Shown here: positions 1 to 7,029 of the stretch, one piece after another
Numbering within the stretch: position 1 is the first letter of the stretch
How the letters are laid out: the number at the start of each line of letters is the position of its first letter
Made by a program: the position numbers and the translations under genes
Notes under the pieces: generated by a model
The model's database searches: none
The model's input: the letters and a program-made list of their open reading frames with translations, nothing else
What the model was told of the DNA's origin: nothing
NCBI GenBank assembly: GCA_900771425.1
Contig: CAAGNV010000078.1
Location: forward strand, 1 to 11,008
Source: Bacteroidaceae bacterium
GTDB taxonomy: Bacteria > Bacteroidota > Bacteroidia > Bacteroidales > Bacteroidaceae
Length of the DNA: 11,008 bases
Direction: 5' to 3'

Positions 1-42
1 ACTCGCATCGAGGCATTCCTCGACAGCCATCTGTTGAAGTAG
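1..42 (+). CDS. 3' end of an upstream gene (partial)
   Basis: An open frame runs from the first base to a TAG stop at 40-42 and encodes the tail TRIEAFLDSHLLK. It reads without interruption and is followed by clearly non-coding repeat DNA, so it is probably the C-terminus of a gene whose body lies outside the window. Thirteen residues are too few to identify it. From memory of gene order in Bacteroidota, recQ often lies upstream of guaB and the PPIase genes, so recQ is one candidate, but nothing in these residues proves it. Confidence 0.5.
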   Translation, partial: TRIEAFLDSHLLK

Positions 43-70
43 AAAATTCGTGGTATTATGCTGCAAAACC

Positions 71-138
71 GTCGTTTCATGCCATGATATCATCGTTTCA
101 TGGCATGAAACGACTATTTTATGCCATGGAACCATCGT
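71..138. repeat. Three-copy palindromic repeat array
   Basis: Three degenerate copies of a unit of about 22 bases lie head to tail at roughly 74-94, 95-116 and 117-138. Each centres on ATGCCATG or ATGGCATG. Bases 71-87 (GTCGTTTCATGCCATGA) and 98-114 form a perfect 17-bp inverted repeat with a 10-base loop. The second unit is also palindromic alone: 94-102 pairs with 104-112. The third copy has diverged. This may be a dispersed intergenic element, a multi-site operator, or a terminator-like structure for the upstream gene. No T-run long enough for a standard terminator follows, although four T's occur at 117-120. Confidence 0.8.
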
Positions 139-264
139 AACGGTCAGTCGTGAAGGCTGACGGATATGGCTGCGTCGCCCGTAGGATATGGTCGCATCAG
201 CGGATTCGTCTTGACCTTGCCGGACAGATATGTGAAAGGCCTGTCGTTTCTTTGCTTTTCGCTT

Positions 265-296
265 CTTGCTTGCTACCGGTTCTACTCTTAACTTTG
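265..296 (+). promoter_or_regulatory. Possible distal promoter upstream of guaB
   Basis: TAACTTTG at 289-296 matches the Bacteroidota -7 box TAnnTTTG. CTTG at 265-268 matches three of four bases of the -33 box TTTG, with a 20-base spacer. A transcript starting near 303 would give guaB a leader of about 120 bases or produce a short RNA. No conserved riboswitch could be recognised in that leader. Confidence 0.45.
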
Positions 297-355
297 CACT
301 TTCCGCATATCACTTGTCACTTTTGGCTCTTTTAAGTTTATTTATGCTTTTCGTG

Positions 356-386
356 TGTGCTATGTGAAAAAAAGTTCGTATCTTTG
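356..386 (+). promoter_or_regulatory. Proximal guaB promoter
   Basis: TATCTTTG at 379-386 is a full match to TAnnTTTG. TGTG at 356-359 is a three-of-four match to the -33 box, with a 19-base spacer. The start of transcription would fall near 392, leaving a leader of about 30 AT-rich bases before the guaB ATG. The leader has no Shine-Dalgarno sequence, as is usual in this phylum. Confidence 0.65.
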
Positions 387-421
387 CACGCAATATATAA
401 CCAAAAAGCATTAGTAGTATT

Positions 422-1900
422 ATGTCATCATTTATTGCAGACAAAGTAGTGATGGAAGGACTTACGTTCGACGACGTATTGCTCGTTCCTGCTTATTCCG
501 AAGTACTCCCAAAGACAGTTGCACTCTCAACTAAATTTTCGCGTAACATCACTCTGAACATTCCGTTCGTGACGGCTGCCATGGACACCGTGACCGAGGC
601 ACCTATGGCAATCGCCATTGCCCGTGAAGGCGGTATCGGCGTTATTCATAAGAATATGTCGATCGAAGAACAGGCTCATCAGGTGGCAATCGTGAAGCGT
701 GCCGAAAACGGTATGATTTACGACCCAGTGACCATCAAGCGTGGCAAGACTGTGAAGGACGCACTCGATATCATGGCTGAGTACCATATCGGAGGTATTC
801 CTGTAGTAGATGACGACAACAAACTCGTGGGCATCGTCACCAACCGTGACCTGCGCTTTCAGCGCGATGGCAGCAAACTCATCGACGAGGTGATGACAAA
901 GGAAAACCTGATTGTCACACATCAGCAGACTGACCTCGACGCAGCATCACAGATTCTGCTCGAGCACAAGATTGAGAAACTCCCTGTCGTTGATGAATAC
1001 AACCGACTGATAGGACTCATTACATATAAAGATATAACAAAGGCCAAGGATAAGCCAATGGCATGCAAGGACGAGAAAGGCCGTCTGCGTGTCGCTGCCG
1101 GAGTAGGCGTCACTGCTGATACACTGCAACGCATTGAGGCACTCGTGAATGCCGGTGCCGATGCCATCGTCATCGATACCGCTCATGGCCATTCGGCTTC
1201 AGTGATTGAGAAAGTCCGCGAAGCTAAGAAGAACTTCCCTAACGTAGATATCGTAGTAGGAAACATCGCTACTGGCGAAGCTGCCAAGATGCTGGTTGAG
1301 GCTGGCGCCGATGCAGTGAAGGTCGGTATCGGTCCTGGTTCAATCTGTACCACACGCGTGGTTGCCGGAGTCGGCGTGCCACAGCTGAGCGCCGTTTACG
1401 ACGTGGCACAGGCACTTGCCGGTACAGGCATCCCACTCATTGCCGACGGTGGTCTCCGCTATTCCGGCGACGTAGTCAAGGCTCTCGCTGCCGGTGGATG
1501 CAGCGTCATGATAGGTTCGCTCGTAGCAGGTACTGAAGAAGCACCAGGCGAAACAATCCTGTTTAACGGACGTAAGTTCAAGTCATACCGTGGAATGGGT
1601 TCGCTTGAGGCTATGGAGAACGGCTCAAAGGACCGCTACTTCCAATCGGGCGAGAAAGAAACAAAGAAACTCGTGCCAGAAGGTATCGCAGGGCGTGTAC
1701 CTTACAAGGGAACGGTTCAGGAAGTTATATATCAACTCGTTGGCGGACTCCGCTCAGGTATGGGCTACTGCGGCGCCAAGGACATTGAAGCACTGCATGG
1801 AGCCAAGTTTACACGCATTACCAGTGCGGGTGTTCTTGAAAGCCACCCACACGAAGTCATCATCACCAGCGAGGCTCCTAACTACAGCAAACCTCAATAA
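422..1900 (+). CDS. guaB: IMP dehydrogenase
   Basis: This enzyme oxidises IMP to XMP with NAD+, the committed step of guanine nucleotide synthesis in the cytoplasm. The 492-residue length is normal for bacterial IMPDH. The (beta/alpha)8 catalytic barrel is split by a Bateman module of two CBS domains at about residues 100-150 and 157-212. The catalytic loop GPGSICTTRVVAGVGVPQ carries the nucleophile Cys309. The IMP phosphate site DGGLRYSGD and GSLVAGTEEAPG follows, and the mobile flap holds PEGIAGRVPYKG with Arg425, which activates water in the family. The ATG at 422 gives the standard N-terminus with TFDDVLLVP at residues 15-23. CBS domains in this family bind ATP and GTP and tune activity. 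The next gene starts 127 bases downstream on the same strand. No sign of damage is seen. Confidence 0.98.
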   Translation: MSSFIADKVVMEGLTFDDVLLVPAYSEVLPKTVALSTKFSRNITLNIPFVTAAMDTVTEAPMAIAIAREGGIGVIHKNMSIEEQAHQVAIVKRAENGMIYDPVTIKRGKTVKDALDIMAEYHIGGIPVVDDDNKLVGIVTNRDLRFQRDGSKLIDEVMTKENLIVTHQQTDLDAASQILLEHKIEKLPVVDEYNRLIGLITYKDITKAKDKPMACKDEKGRLRVAAGVGVTADTLQRIEALVNAGADAIVIDTAHGHSASVIEKVREAKKNFPNVDIVVGNIATGEAAKMLVEAGADAVKVGIGPGSICTTRVVAGVGVPQLSAVYDVAQALAGTGIPLIADGGLRYSGDVVKALAAGGCSVMIGSLVAGTEEAPGETILFNGRKFKSYRGMGSLEAMENGSKDRYFQSGEKETKKLVPEGIAGRVPYKGTVQEVIYQLVGGLRSGMGYCGAKDIEALHGAKFTRITSAGVLESHPHEVIITSEAPNYSKPQ

Positions 1901-2027
1901 ACAGTCCGCACTATCCATCTCACTGGAAGGGAATTGGCACATGATAATTCATAACAGCAAGCCTTTCTTCTGTGGGAGCGAGGGAGACTGTCTGGTAATC
2001 AAGAAATCATAACCCCAAACATAAGCA

Positions 2028-3449
2028 ATGAAACGTACATTATTATCAATACTGACATCGATGGTCGCAGTCGCAGGCTTTGCACAGGCAAGCGACCCCG
2101 TCATTATGACCATCAACGGAAAGTCCGTGACACGCTCAGAGTTCGAGTACAGTTACAACAAGAACAACTCGGAAGGGGTAGTGGATCGTAAGGACCTTGA
2201 AGCATATGTACCACTCTTCGTCAACTTCAAACTGAAGGTGGCAGCAGCCGAAGATGCCCGTTACGACACGCTCACTGCCGTAAAGAACGACCTGAGGAGT
2301 TACCGTCAGCAGATAGTGATGCCGACAATTACCGATACCGCATTCATCGAGCAGCAGGCACGACAGACTTACAAGAACACCGCCGACCGTTTCGCTGGTC
2401 AGGACATGCTCACTGCCAGTCATATACTCGTCATGATGCGTCAGGATGCTGACGACGTACAGCAAGCGGCTGCCAAGACTCGCATCGACTCTATCTATCA
2501 GGCATTGCTTGCCGGAGCTGACTTCGCCGAACTGGCAAAGAAGTGCTCCGACGATAAGGGCTCGGCACAGCGCGGAGGTTCACTCGGACAGTTTGGCAAA
2601 GGCATGATGATTCCTGACTTCGAGAATGCCGCATATCAGTTGCAGCCAGGCGAGATGTCAACTCCGTTCAAATCGACTGTCGGCTGGCACATCATCAAAC
2701 TCGAAGACCGCCATCCGTTTGAATCTTACGAGTTCCACCACGCATCAATCCTGAAGTTCCTCGAAAGCCGAGGCATCCAGCAGGCTGCGGCTAACCATTA
2801 TGTCGATTCGATATCAAAGAAGGAAGGCATCACTCCTGATGAGTTCATCGAAAAACGATTTGAAGAGATAATCGCTCAGGACGAAGATACACGATTCCTC
2901 TCACAGGAGTACTACGACGGTACGCTCATGTACGAAATGGTGAAGAAGGAAATATGGGATCCTGCAGCACAGGACGAAGAAGGCCAGGCTGCTTACTATG
3001 CCAAGAACAAGAAGAAATATGCTTGGGACGCTCCACGATTCAAAGGTATCGTCATCCGCGCAAAGTCAGAAGACATACTGCCAAAGGCAAAAGCCCTGAT
3101 CAAGAAAGTGAAGGATGACAACGAATGGGGCAAGATGATTGTCGGCGAGTTCAATACAGACTCAGTCAAGGTCGTTCGCATCGAGCACGGCATATTCCAA
3201 CAAGGTGATAACGTAAACGTAGATATCATGCAGTTCGGACTGGAAGGCACCGTCAAGGGCACGAAAGACTACCCTTACGTAGATACATACGGACGGGTAA
3301 TCAAGAAACCTGAGAGCTACAAGGATGTGAAAGCACAGGTGGCTGCCGACTACCAGAATGCCAAAGAGCAGGAATGGGTTGGGCAACTTCGCAAGAAATA
3401 TACTTATACCGTAAATGAAGATGTACTCCAGACTGTCAACAATCATTGA
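2028..3449 (+). CDS. Periplasmic parvulin-type peptidyl-prolyl isomerase (PpiC-like)
   Basis: The product of 473 residues probably folds exported proteins by cis-trans isomerisation of X-Pro bonds. A signal peptide covers residues 1-21 (basic start, hydrophobic core, cut near AQA-SD). A SurA/PrsA-type helical N-terminal segment follows at about 22-125, then one parvulin domain at about 127-228. It keeps the signature elements: ASHILV with His132, AKKCSDD with Cys173, the GGSLGQFG turn at 183-190, and GWHIIKL with His221. Residues 230-473 are a charged, lysine-rich extension with no motif I recognise, perhaps a substrate-binding arm or a degenerate second PPIase fold. It lies 127 bases after guaB and 49 bases before a second PPIase gene. 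The pair followed by the LPS transport gene suggests a role in outer membrane biogenesis. The full set of active-site residues suggests real isomerase activity. Confidence 0.9.
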   Translation: MKRTLLSILTSMVAVAGFAQASDPVIMTINGKSVTRSEFEYSYNKNNSEGVVDRKDLEAYVPLFVNFKLKVAAAEDARYDTLTAVKNDLRSYRQQIVMPTITDTAFIEQQARQTYKNTADRFAGQDMLTASHILVMMRQDADDVQQAAAKTRIDSIYQALLAGADFAELAKKCSDDKGSAQRGGSLGQFGKGMMIPDFENAAYQLQPGEMSTPFKSTVGWHIIKLEDRHPFESYEFHHASILKFLESRGIQQAAANHYVDSISKKEGITPDEFIEKRFEEIIAQDEDTRFLSQEYYDGTLMYEMVKKEIWDPAAQDEEGQAAYYAKNKKKYAWDAPRFKGIVIRAKSEDILPKAKALIKKVKDDNEWGKMIVGEFNTDSVKVVRIEHGIFQQGDNVNVDIMQFGLEGTVKGTKDYPYVDTYGRVIKKPESYKDVKAQVAADYQNAKEQEWVGQLRKKYTYTVNEDVLQTVNNH

Positions 3450-3498
3450 TAGACCAAAGGCATTTACGGATTGATACACACTAATTATTTAATTAAGA

Positions 3499-4887
3499 AT
3501 GAAAGTAAAGAAACTGCTTGTCTTGACTGCCGTGTTGTTGGCGATGATGCCATCGGCACTTAGGGCACAATCGAACAACAACGTCATCGACGAGGTCGTG
3601 TGGGTTGTGGGCGACGAGGCAATTTTCAAGTCTGACGTAGAACAAGCACGAATAGACGCTCAGCGTAACCGCCAACCAATCAACGGCGATCCTTATTGCG
3701 TACTCCCAGAACAACTTGCCATTCAGAAGTTGTTCATGCATCAAGCTGAACTGGATTCAGTCGAAGTCTCTGATGCCGAAATATATAATTATGTGGAGAG
3801 AGTGATGAACCAGATGCTGCAGAGTTATGGCTCAATCGAAAAACTTGAGCAATACGAGCAGAAGACGGAATCGCAGATTCGTGAACAACTATATGAAAAC
3901 TGGAAAAGCCAGTTGATGACACGCAAGGTGCAGGCTACGCTTACCGAAAACATCAAAGTCACACCTGCTCAGGTACGCAACTACTTCAAGGACAAACCGC
4001 AAGACAGCATTCCGTTCATTCCAACAAAAGTCGAGGTGCAGATATTTGTACGTGCTCCAAAGATCTCACAGGAAGAGATTGACCGTGTAAAGGATGAACT
4101 GCGTGACTATACCGAGCGCATCAATTCGGGCAAGGACAAGTTCTCAACCCTGGCGGTTATGTATAGTGAGGACCCGGGTTCAGCCAATCAAGGTGGCCGT
4201 ATCGGATTCTCCGGTCGTGGCAACCTCGACCCTGCCTATGCTGCCGCAGCATTCAACCTCAACGATACCAAGACCGTCAGCAAGATCGTAGAGTCGGAAT
4301 TTGGCTTTCACATAATCCAACTTATAGAAAAACGTGGTGACCAAGTCGATACACGTCACATCTTACGTAAGGCAAGACCTACCGACGAGGCCATCGAAGA
4401 AGCCATCAACTTCGTCGATTCAGTATGCAACGAAGTACGAAAGGGACAATACGAATTCGAAGCACCGCTCCCATATCTGTCTGACGACAAGGAGTCGCGC
4501 AACAACTACGGTATCCTGCCAAATACATATCCGCAGAATGAAGAAAGCGAGAATTACGGAACATCACGCTTCGAGATGAAGGAATTGCCTACGGAGATTG
4601 CACGTCAGGTGGCTAACATGGAGATAGGCGAGATATCGAAGCCGTTCCTCATGATTGACAGAAAAGGCAAGGAAGTAGTGGCAGCCGTAAGGCTCAAGAA
4701 CCGTATCGACGGACATTATGCTTCGATGACAGATGATTATCAGACATTGCTTGGCGTGGTAACGGCAGACAAGCAAAACAAACTCATTCAGAACTGGATT
4801 CGTGAGAAGCAGAAATCAACTTACATACGAATCAATGACAGCTGGAAGAACTGTGAATTTACTCATCCAGGCTGGATAAAGGAGTGA
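3499..4887 (+). CDS. SurA-like periplasmic chaperone/PPIase with two parvulin-type domains
   Basis: This 462-residue protein resembles SurA, which guides unfolded outer membrane proteins to the BAM complex. A signal peptide spans residues 1-23 (cut near LRA-QS). The SurA N-terminal core starts with NVIDEVVWVVGDEAIFKSDVE (residues about 28-48; first residues DEVVWVVGDEAI at 31-42) and runs to about 160. The first PPIase domain (about 175-278) has SANQGGRIGF at 228-237 and GFHIIQL with His271, but QIFV replaces the usual HIL at 181-184. The second domain (about 283-402) has RHILR with His287, then a divergent body and IGEISKPFLMI; it lacks the closing G-x-HI. A C-terminal helix-rich end (403-462) could complete the chaperone core as in SurA. 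It follows the PpiC-like gene by 49 bases with no visible promoter between. Chaperone activity may matter more than catalysis here. Confidence 0.88.
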   Translation: MKVKKLLVLTAVLLAMMPSALRAQSNNNVIDEVVWVVGDEAIFKSDVEQARIDAQRNRQPINGDPYCVLPEQLAIQKLFMHQAELDSVEVSDAEIYNYVERVMNQMLQSYGSIEKLEQYEQKTESQIREQLYENWKSQLMTRKVQATLTENIKVTPAQVRNYFKDKPQDSIPFIPTKVEVQIFVRAPKISQEEIDRVKDELRDYTERINSGKDKFSTLAVMYSEDPGSANQGGRIGFSGRGNLDPAYAAAAFNLNDTKTVSKIVESEFGFHIIQLIEKRGDQVDTRHILRKARPTDEAIEEAINFVDSVCNEVRKGQYEFEAPLPYLSDDKESRNNYGILPNTYPQNEESENYGTSRFEMKELPTEIARQVANMEIGEISKPFLMIDRKGKEVVAAVRLKNRIDGHYASMTDDYQTLLGVVTADKQNKLIQNWIREKQKSTYIRINDSWKNCEFTHPGWIKE

Positions 4888-4912
4888 TTTGCTGATTTGA
4901 TAATTTGCTGAT
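4887..4912 (+). repeat. Short direct repeat after the SurA-like gene
   Basis: The 10-base word ATTTGCTGAT occurs at 4887-4896 and again at 4903-4912, a period of 16 bases. The first copy begins on the last base of the stop codon. A related string, GCTGATTTGCAAATT, appears near 10936-10950. Such strings may be remnants of a dispersed low-complexity repeat. Confidence 0.5.
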
Positions 4913-4974
4913 GTAAATAGCCGGACAAAAAGATATTCTCAATAGAGGAATGATGCGAACTATCTGGTTTGCCT

Positions 4975-6663
4975 ATGACGAGACGCATAAATACATACAC
5001 ATTTGGTAATAGGGTGCTCTTTATGAGTATCCTTTGCCTTCTTGTATGCACAGGCTCTTACGGTCAGCGAAAGTCAAGAGGCAAATACACCGATTCACGC
5101 ATCCATCTCATACATGCCGACTTGCTCTATAAGACACCGTCCGACCCACGCGCAGAGATACTGGTGGGCAACGTGCAACTCACTCATGAAGGATGTGTCC
5201 TGAACTGCGACAGCGCACGCTATTACCGTGAGGACAACTCGTTCGATGCTTTCGGTAAGGTGAAGATGACGCAGGGCGACACCCTGAAGTTGACCAGCGA
5301 CACATTGTTCTACGATGGCTACGGACTTCAGGCACATGCCCGCGGCAAGGTCGTGCTGACGCACCGCAAATCGAAGCTGACTACCAGCAAACTTGACTAT
5401 GACCGTATGTATGGCGTAGGTATGTATATCGACGGAGGTACACTCTATGATGGTGATAACGTGTTGAACTCCAACTGGGGACAATACACGCCTTCGACCC
5501 ATGAAGCATATTTTACCGACAATGTTGACTTGACCAATCCTAAGTTCAAACTTGTGTCGGACAAACTATATTACTATACCAATACCGAGGTGGCACGCAT
5601 CGTTTCGCCAACCAATGTCACGACAAACGACGGTACGTTTGTCTATGGCGAAGCGGGTGACTATGACACAAAGCGTGGCACTGCTTTTCTCCTCAACAGA
5701 TCATATATCATCAAGGACATGCGTAAGATTGTGGGCGACAGCCTGCACTACGATAAGGACACTGGCATCAGCGAGGCTTTCGGAAACGTGATTATCACCG
5801 ACGACGAAAACCAATGTGCACTACAAGGTGATTATTGCTGGTATCAGGACAGCACTGGCAATGCCTTGGCAACGGGTAGGGCAGTGGCAATGGAGTATTC
5901 TTCACCCGATACCATGTATGTCCACGGCGATACCCTGAAGATGTTCACGTTCAATCTCGATACCGACTCCGTCTATCATAACATGCACGCATACAAACAT
6001 GTACGAATGTTCCGTAACGACGTACAGGCCGTATGCGACTCGCTCGTTTCGCTCGAATTGGACTCATGCACATATTTGTACGGACAGCCAATCCTCTGGA
6101 ACGAACAGCAACAGGTGTTTGGCGAAGAAATCCGTGTGTATAATAACGACAGCACCGTCGATTGGGTACATATCTTGCGTCAGGCAATGACCATCGAACG
6201 TCTTGATTCCGTGTCGTATAACCAGGTGTCGTCGCGTGAGATGAAGTGTTACTTCAAGAACGGAGAGATGGAACACAACGAAGCTGACGGCAACGTCTAT
6301 GTCGTCTATTTCATGAACGAAGACGACGGCACGCGCATCGGAATGAACTATACCGAGACATCCGAACTGAAACTTTACATGGAGAAAAAGAAAGTAAAGA
6401 AAATATGGATGCCGGCTGCAACCGGAACCATGTATCCTGACCTGAAAATACAGGAAGACCGTCGTTATCTGTCTGGCTTTGCATGGTTCGACTATATCCG
6501 TCCGCTCAACAAGGACGATATCTATGAATGGCGTGGCAAGGATGAAAAAGACATGCTCAAGAAGTCAGAGACCAAGGATGTGCCTCTGCAGCAACTGGGT
6601 AATATCAAGCAAAAATCAGGCTCGGGCAACGGCTTGAAGAAGACAAGAACCAGCGGCAAATAA
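4975..6663 (+). CDS. OstA/LptA-like LPS transport protein
   Basis: The 562-residue product resembles the OstA (LptA/LptD N-terminal) beta-jellyroll family, which forms a periplasmic path for lipopolysaccharide to the outer membrane. The ATG at 4975 is preferred; a TTG at 4969 would only add two residues and is a weak start. A hydrophobic stretch at about residues 14-30 (LFMSILCLLVCTGSYG) is a signal peptide with likely cleavage before QRKS. Residues about 41-330 contain repeated strand pairs of the pattern 'L-x-x-D-x-hydrophobic-Y ... A-x-G-x-V', for example DAFGKVKMTQGDTLKLTSD and SEAFGNVIITDDENQC, as expected for stacked OstA units. A further strand-rich half follows and ends in a basic Lys/Ser/Gly tail. 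It lacks the large LptD barrel signature as far as I can judge. It sits 87 bases after the SurA-like gene and 41 before the next gene. Confidence 0.85.
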   Translation: MTRRINTYTFGNRVLFMSILCLLVCTGSYGQRKSRGKYTDSRIHLIHADLLYKTPSDPRAEILVGNVQLTHEGCVLNCDSARYYREDNSFDAFGKVKMTQGDTLKLTSDTLFYDGYGLQAHARGKVVLTHRKSKLTTSKLDYDRMYGVGMYIDGGTLYDGDNVLNSNWGQYTPSTHEAYFTDNVDLTNPKFKLVSDKLYYYTNTEVARIVSPTNVTTNDGTFVYGEAGDYDTKRGTAFLLNRSYIIKDMRKIVGDSLHYDKDTGISEAFGNVIITDDENQCALQGDYCWYQDSTGNALATGRAVAMEYSSPDTMYVHGDTLKMFTFNLDTDSVYHNMHAYKHVRMFRNDVQAVCDSLVSLELDSCTYLYGQPILWNEQQQVFGEEIRVYNNDSTVDWVHILRQAMTIERLDSVSYNQVSSREMKCYFKNGEMEHNEADGNVYVVYFMNEDDGTRIGMNYTETSELKLYMEKKKVKKIWMPAATGTMYPDLKIQEDRRYLSGFAWFDYIRPLNKDDIYEWRGKDEKDMLKKSETKDVPLQQLGNIKQKSGSGNGLKKTRTSGK

Positions 6664-6689
6664 TAACTTCGATACAATAACTTCAATAC
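6662..6689 (+). repeat. 14-bp tandem duplication in an intergenic gap
   Basis: AATAACTTCGATAC at 6662-6675 is followed directly by AATAACTTCAATAC at 6676-6689, with one mismatch. The first copy begins within the stop codon of the OstA-like gene, and the pair fills most of the 41-base gap before the next gene. It looks like a local slippage duplication. Confidence 0.75.
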
Positions 6690-6704
6690 GATAAAACTTG
6701 ATTT

Positions 6705-7001
6705 ATGGGATTATTTAAGGTGAACCAGCCACGCGGATTCCAGCACAACTACATGTACTATGACCCGCGAAAAGAAAAGATTCAGAAGATAGAAGAACGT
6801 GCTAAGCGCGAACTTGGACTCTTGCCTGAGAAGGAATTTGACCCAGAGGACATCAAGGGTAAGTTCGTAGGTGCTACCAAACACTTGAAACGCCGTAAGG
6901 AAGGTGGTGGCAAACACCTGTCGTCGGGCGTCATAATCATGCTTATCGTGGTGCTCTGCCTTTTGTTGCGTTACCTCGCTACCGGTCGTCTCTTCTATTG
7001 A
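6705..7001 (+). CDS. Small single-pass membrane protein, function unknown
   Basis: This 98-residue protein is not assigned to a function. Residues 1-72 are hydrophilic and highly charged, with a short N-terminal part rich in aromatic residues (FQHNYMYYDPRKEKI at 12-26), a likely helix at about 22-40, and a basic stretch KHLKRRKEGGGK at 59-70. A single strongly hydrophobic helix spans about 74-91 (GVIIMLIVVLCLLLRYL), leaving a tail of about seven residues. With the basic side before the helix, the positive-inside rule predicts a cytoplasmic N-terminus and a tail-anchored topology. It lies 41 bases after the OstA-like gene and 28 before mutL, so co-transcription is likely. Reading through a tight gene cluster, a plausible start and sensible composition support a real gene. 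Confidence 0.82.
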   Translation: MGLFKVNQPRGFQHNYMYYDPRKEKIQKIEERAKRELGLLPEKEFDPEDIKGKFVGATKHLKRRKEGGGKHLSSGVIIMLIVVLCLLLRYLATGRLFY

Positions 7002-7029
7002 TCCCATAAATACTATTCAGATTCATTCA

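Noticed and set aside
71..138. CRISPR array
   Set aside because: The three units are directly adjacent with no distinct spacers, and there are no cas genes in the window.
150..335. 61-codon plus-strand frame upstream of guaB with a hydrophobic C-terminal half
   Set aside because: It starts with GTG, overlaps a promoter-like box, has odd composition and shows no recognisable motif. It is more likely chance in non-coding DNA.
527..922. 131-codon minus-strand frame inside guaB, with similar long antisense frames in the OstA-like and mutL genes
   Set aside because: These are shadow frames of conserved genes on the other strand, with no promoter and no recognisable domain.
1590..2012. 140-codon plus-strand frame overlapping the end of guaB
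   Set aside because: It runs in another frame through clearly conserved guaB sequence, and its protein has no sensible composition.
1901..2027. Possible promoter or terminator between guaB and the PpiC-like gene
   Set aside because: No TAnnTTTG box and no convincing hairpin with a T-run was found in the 127 bases.
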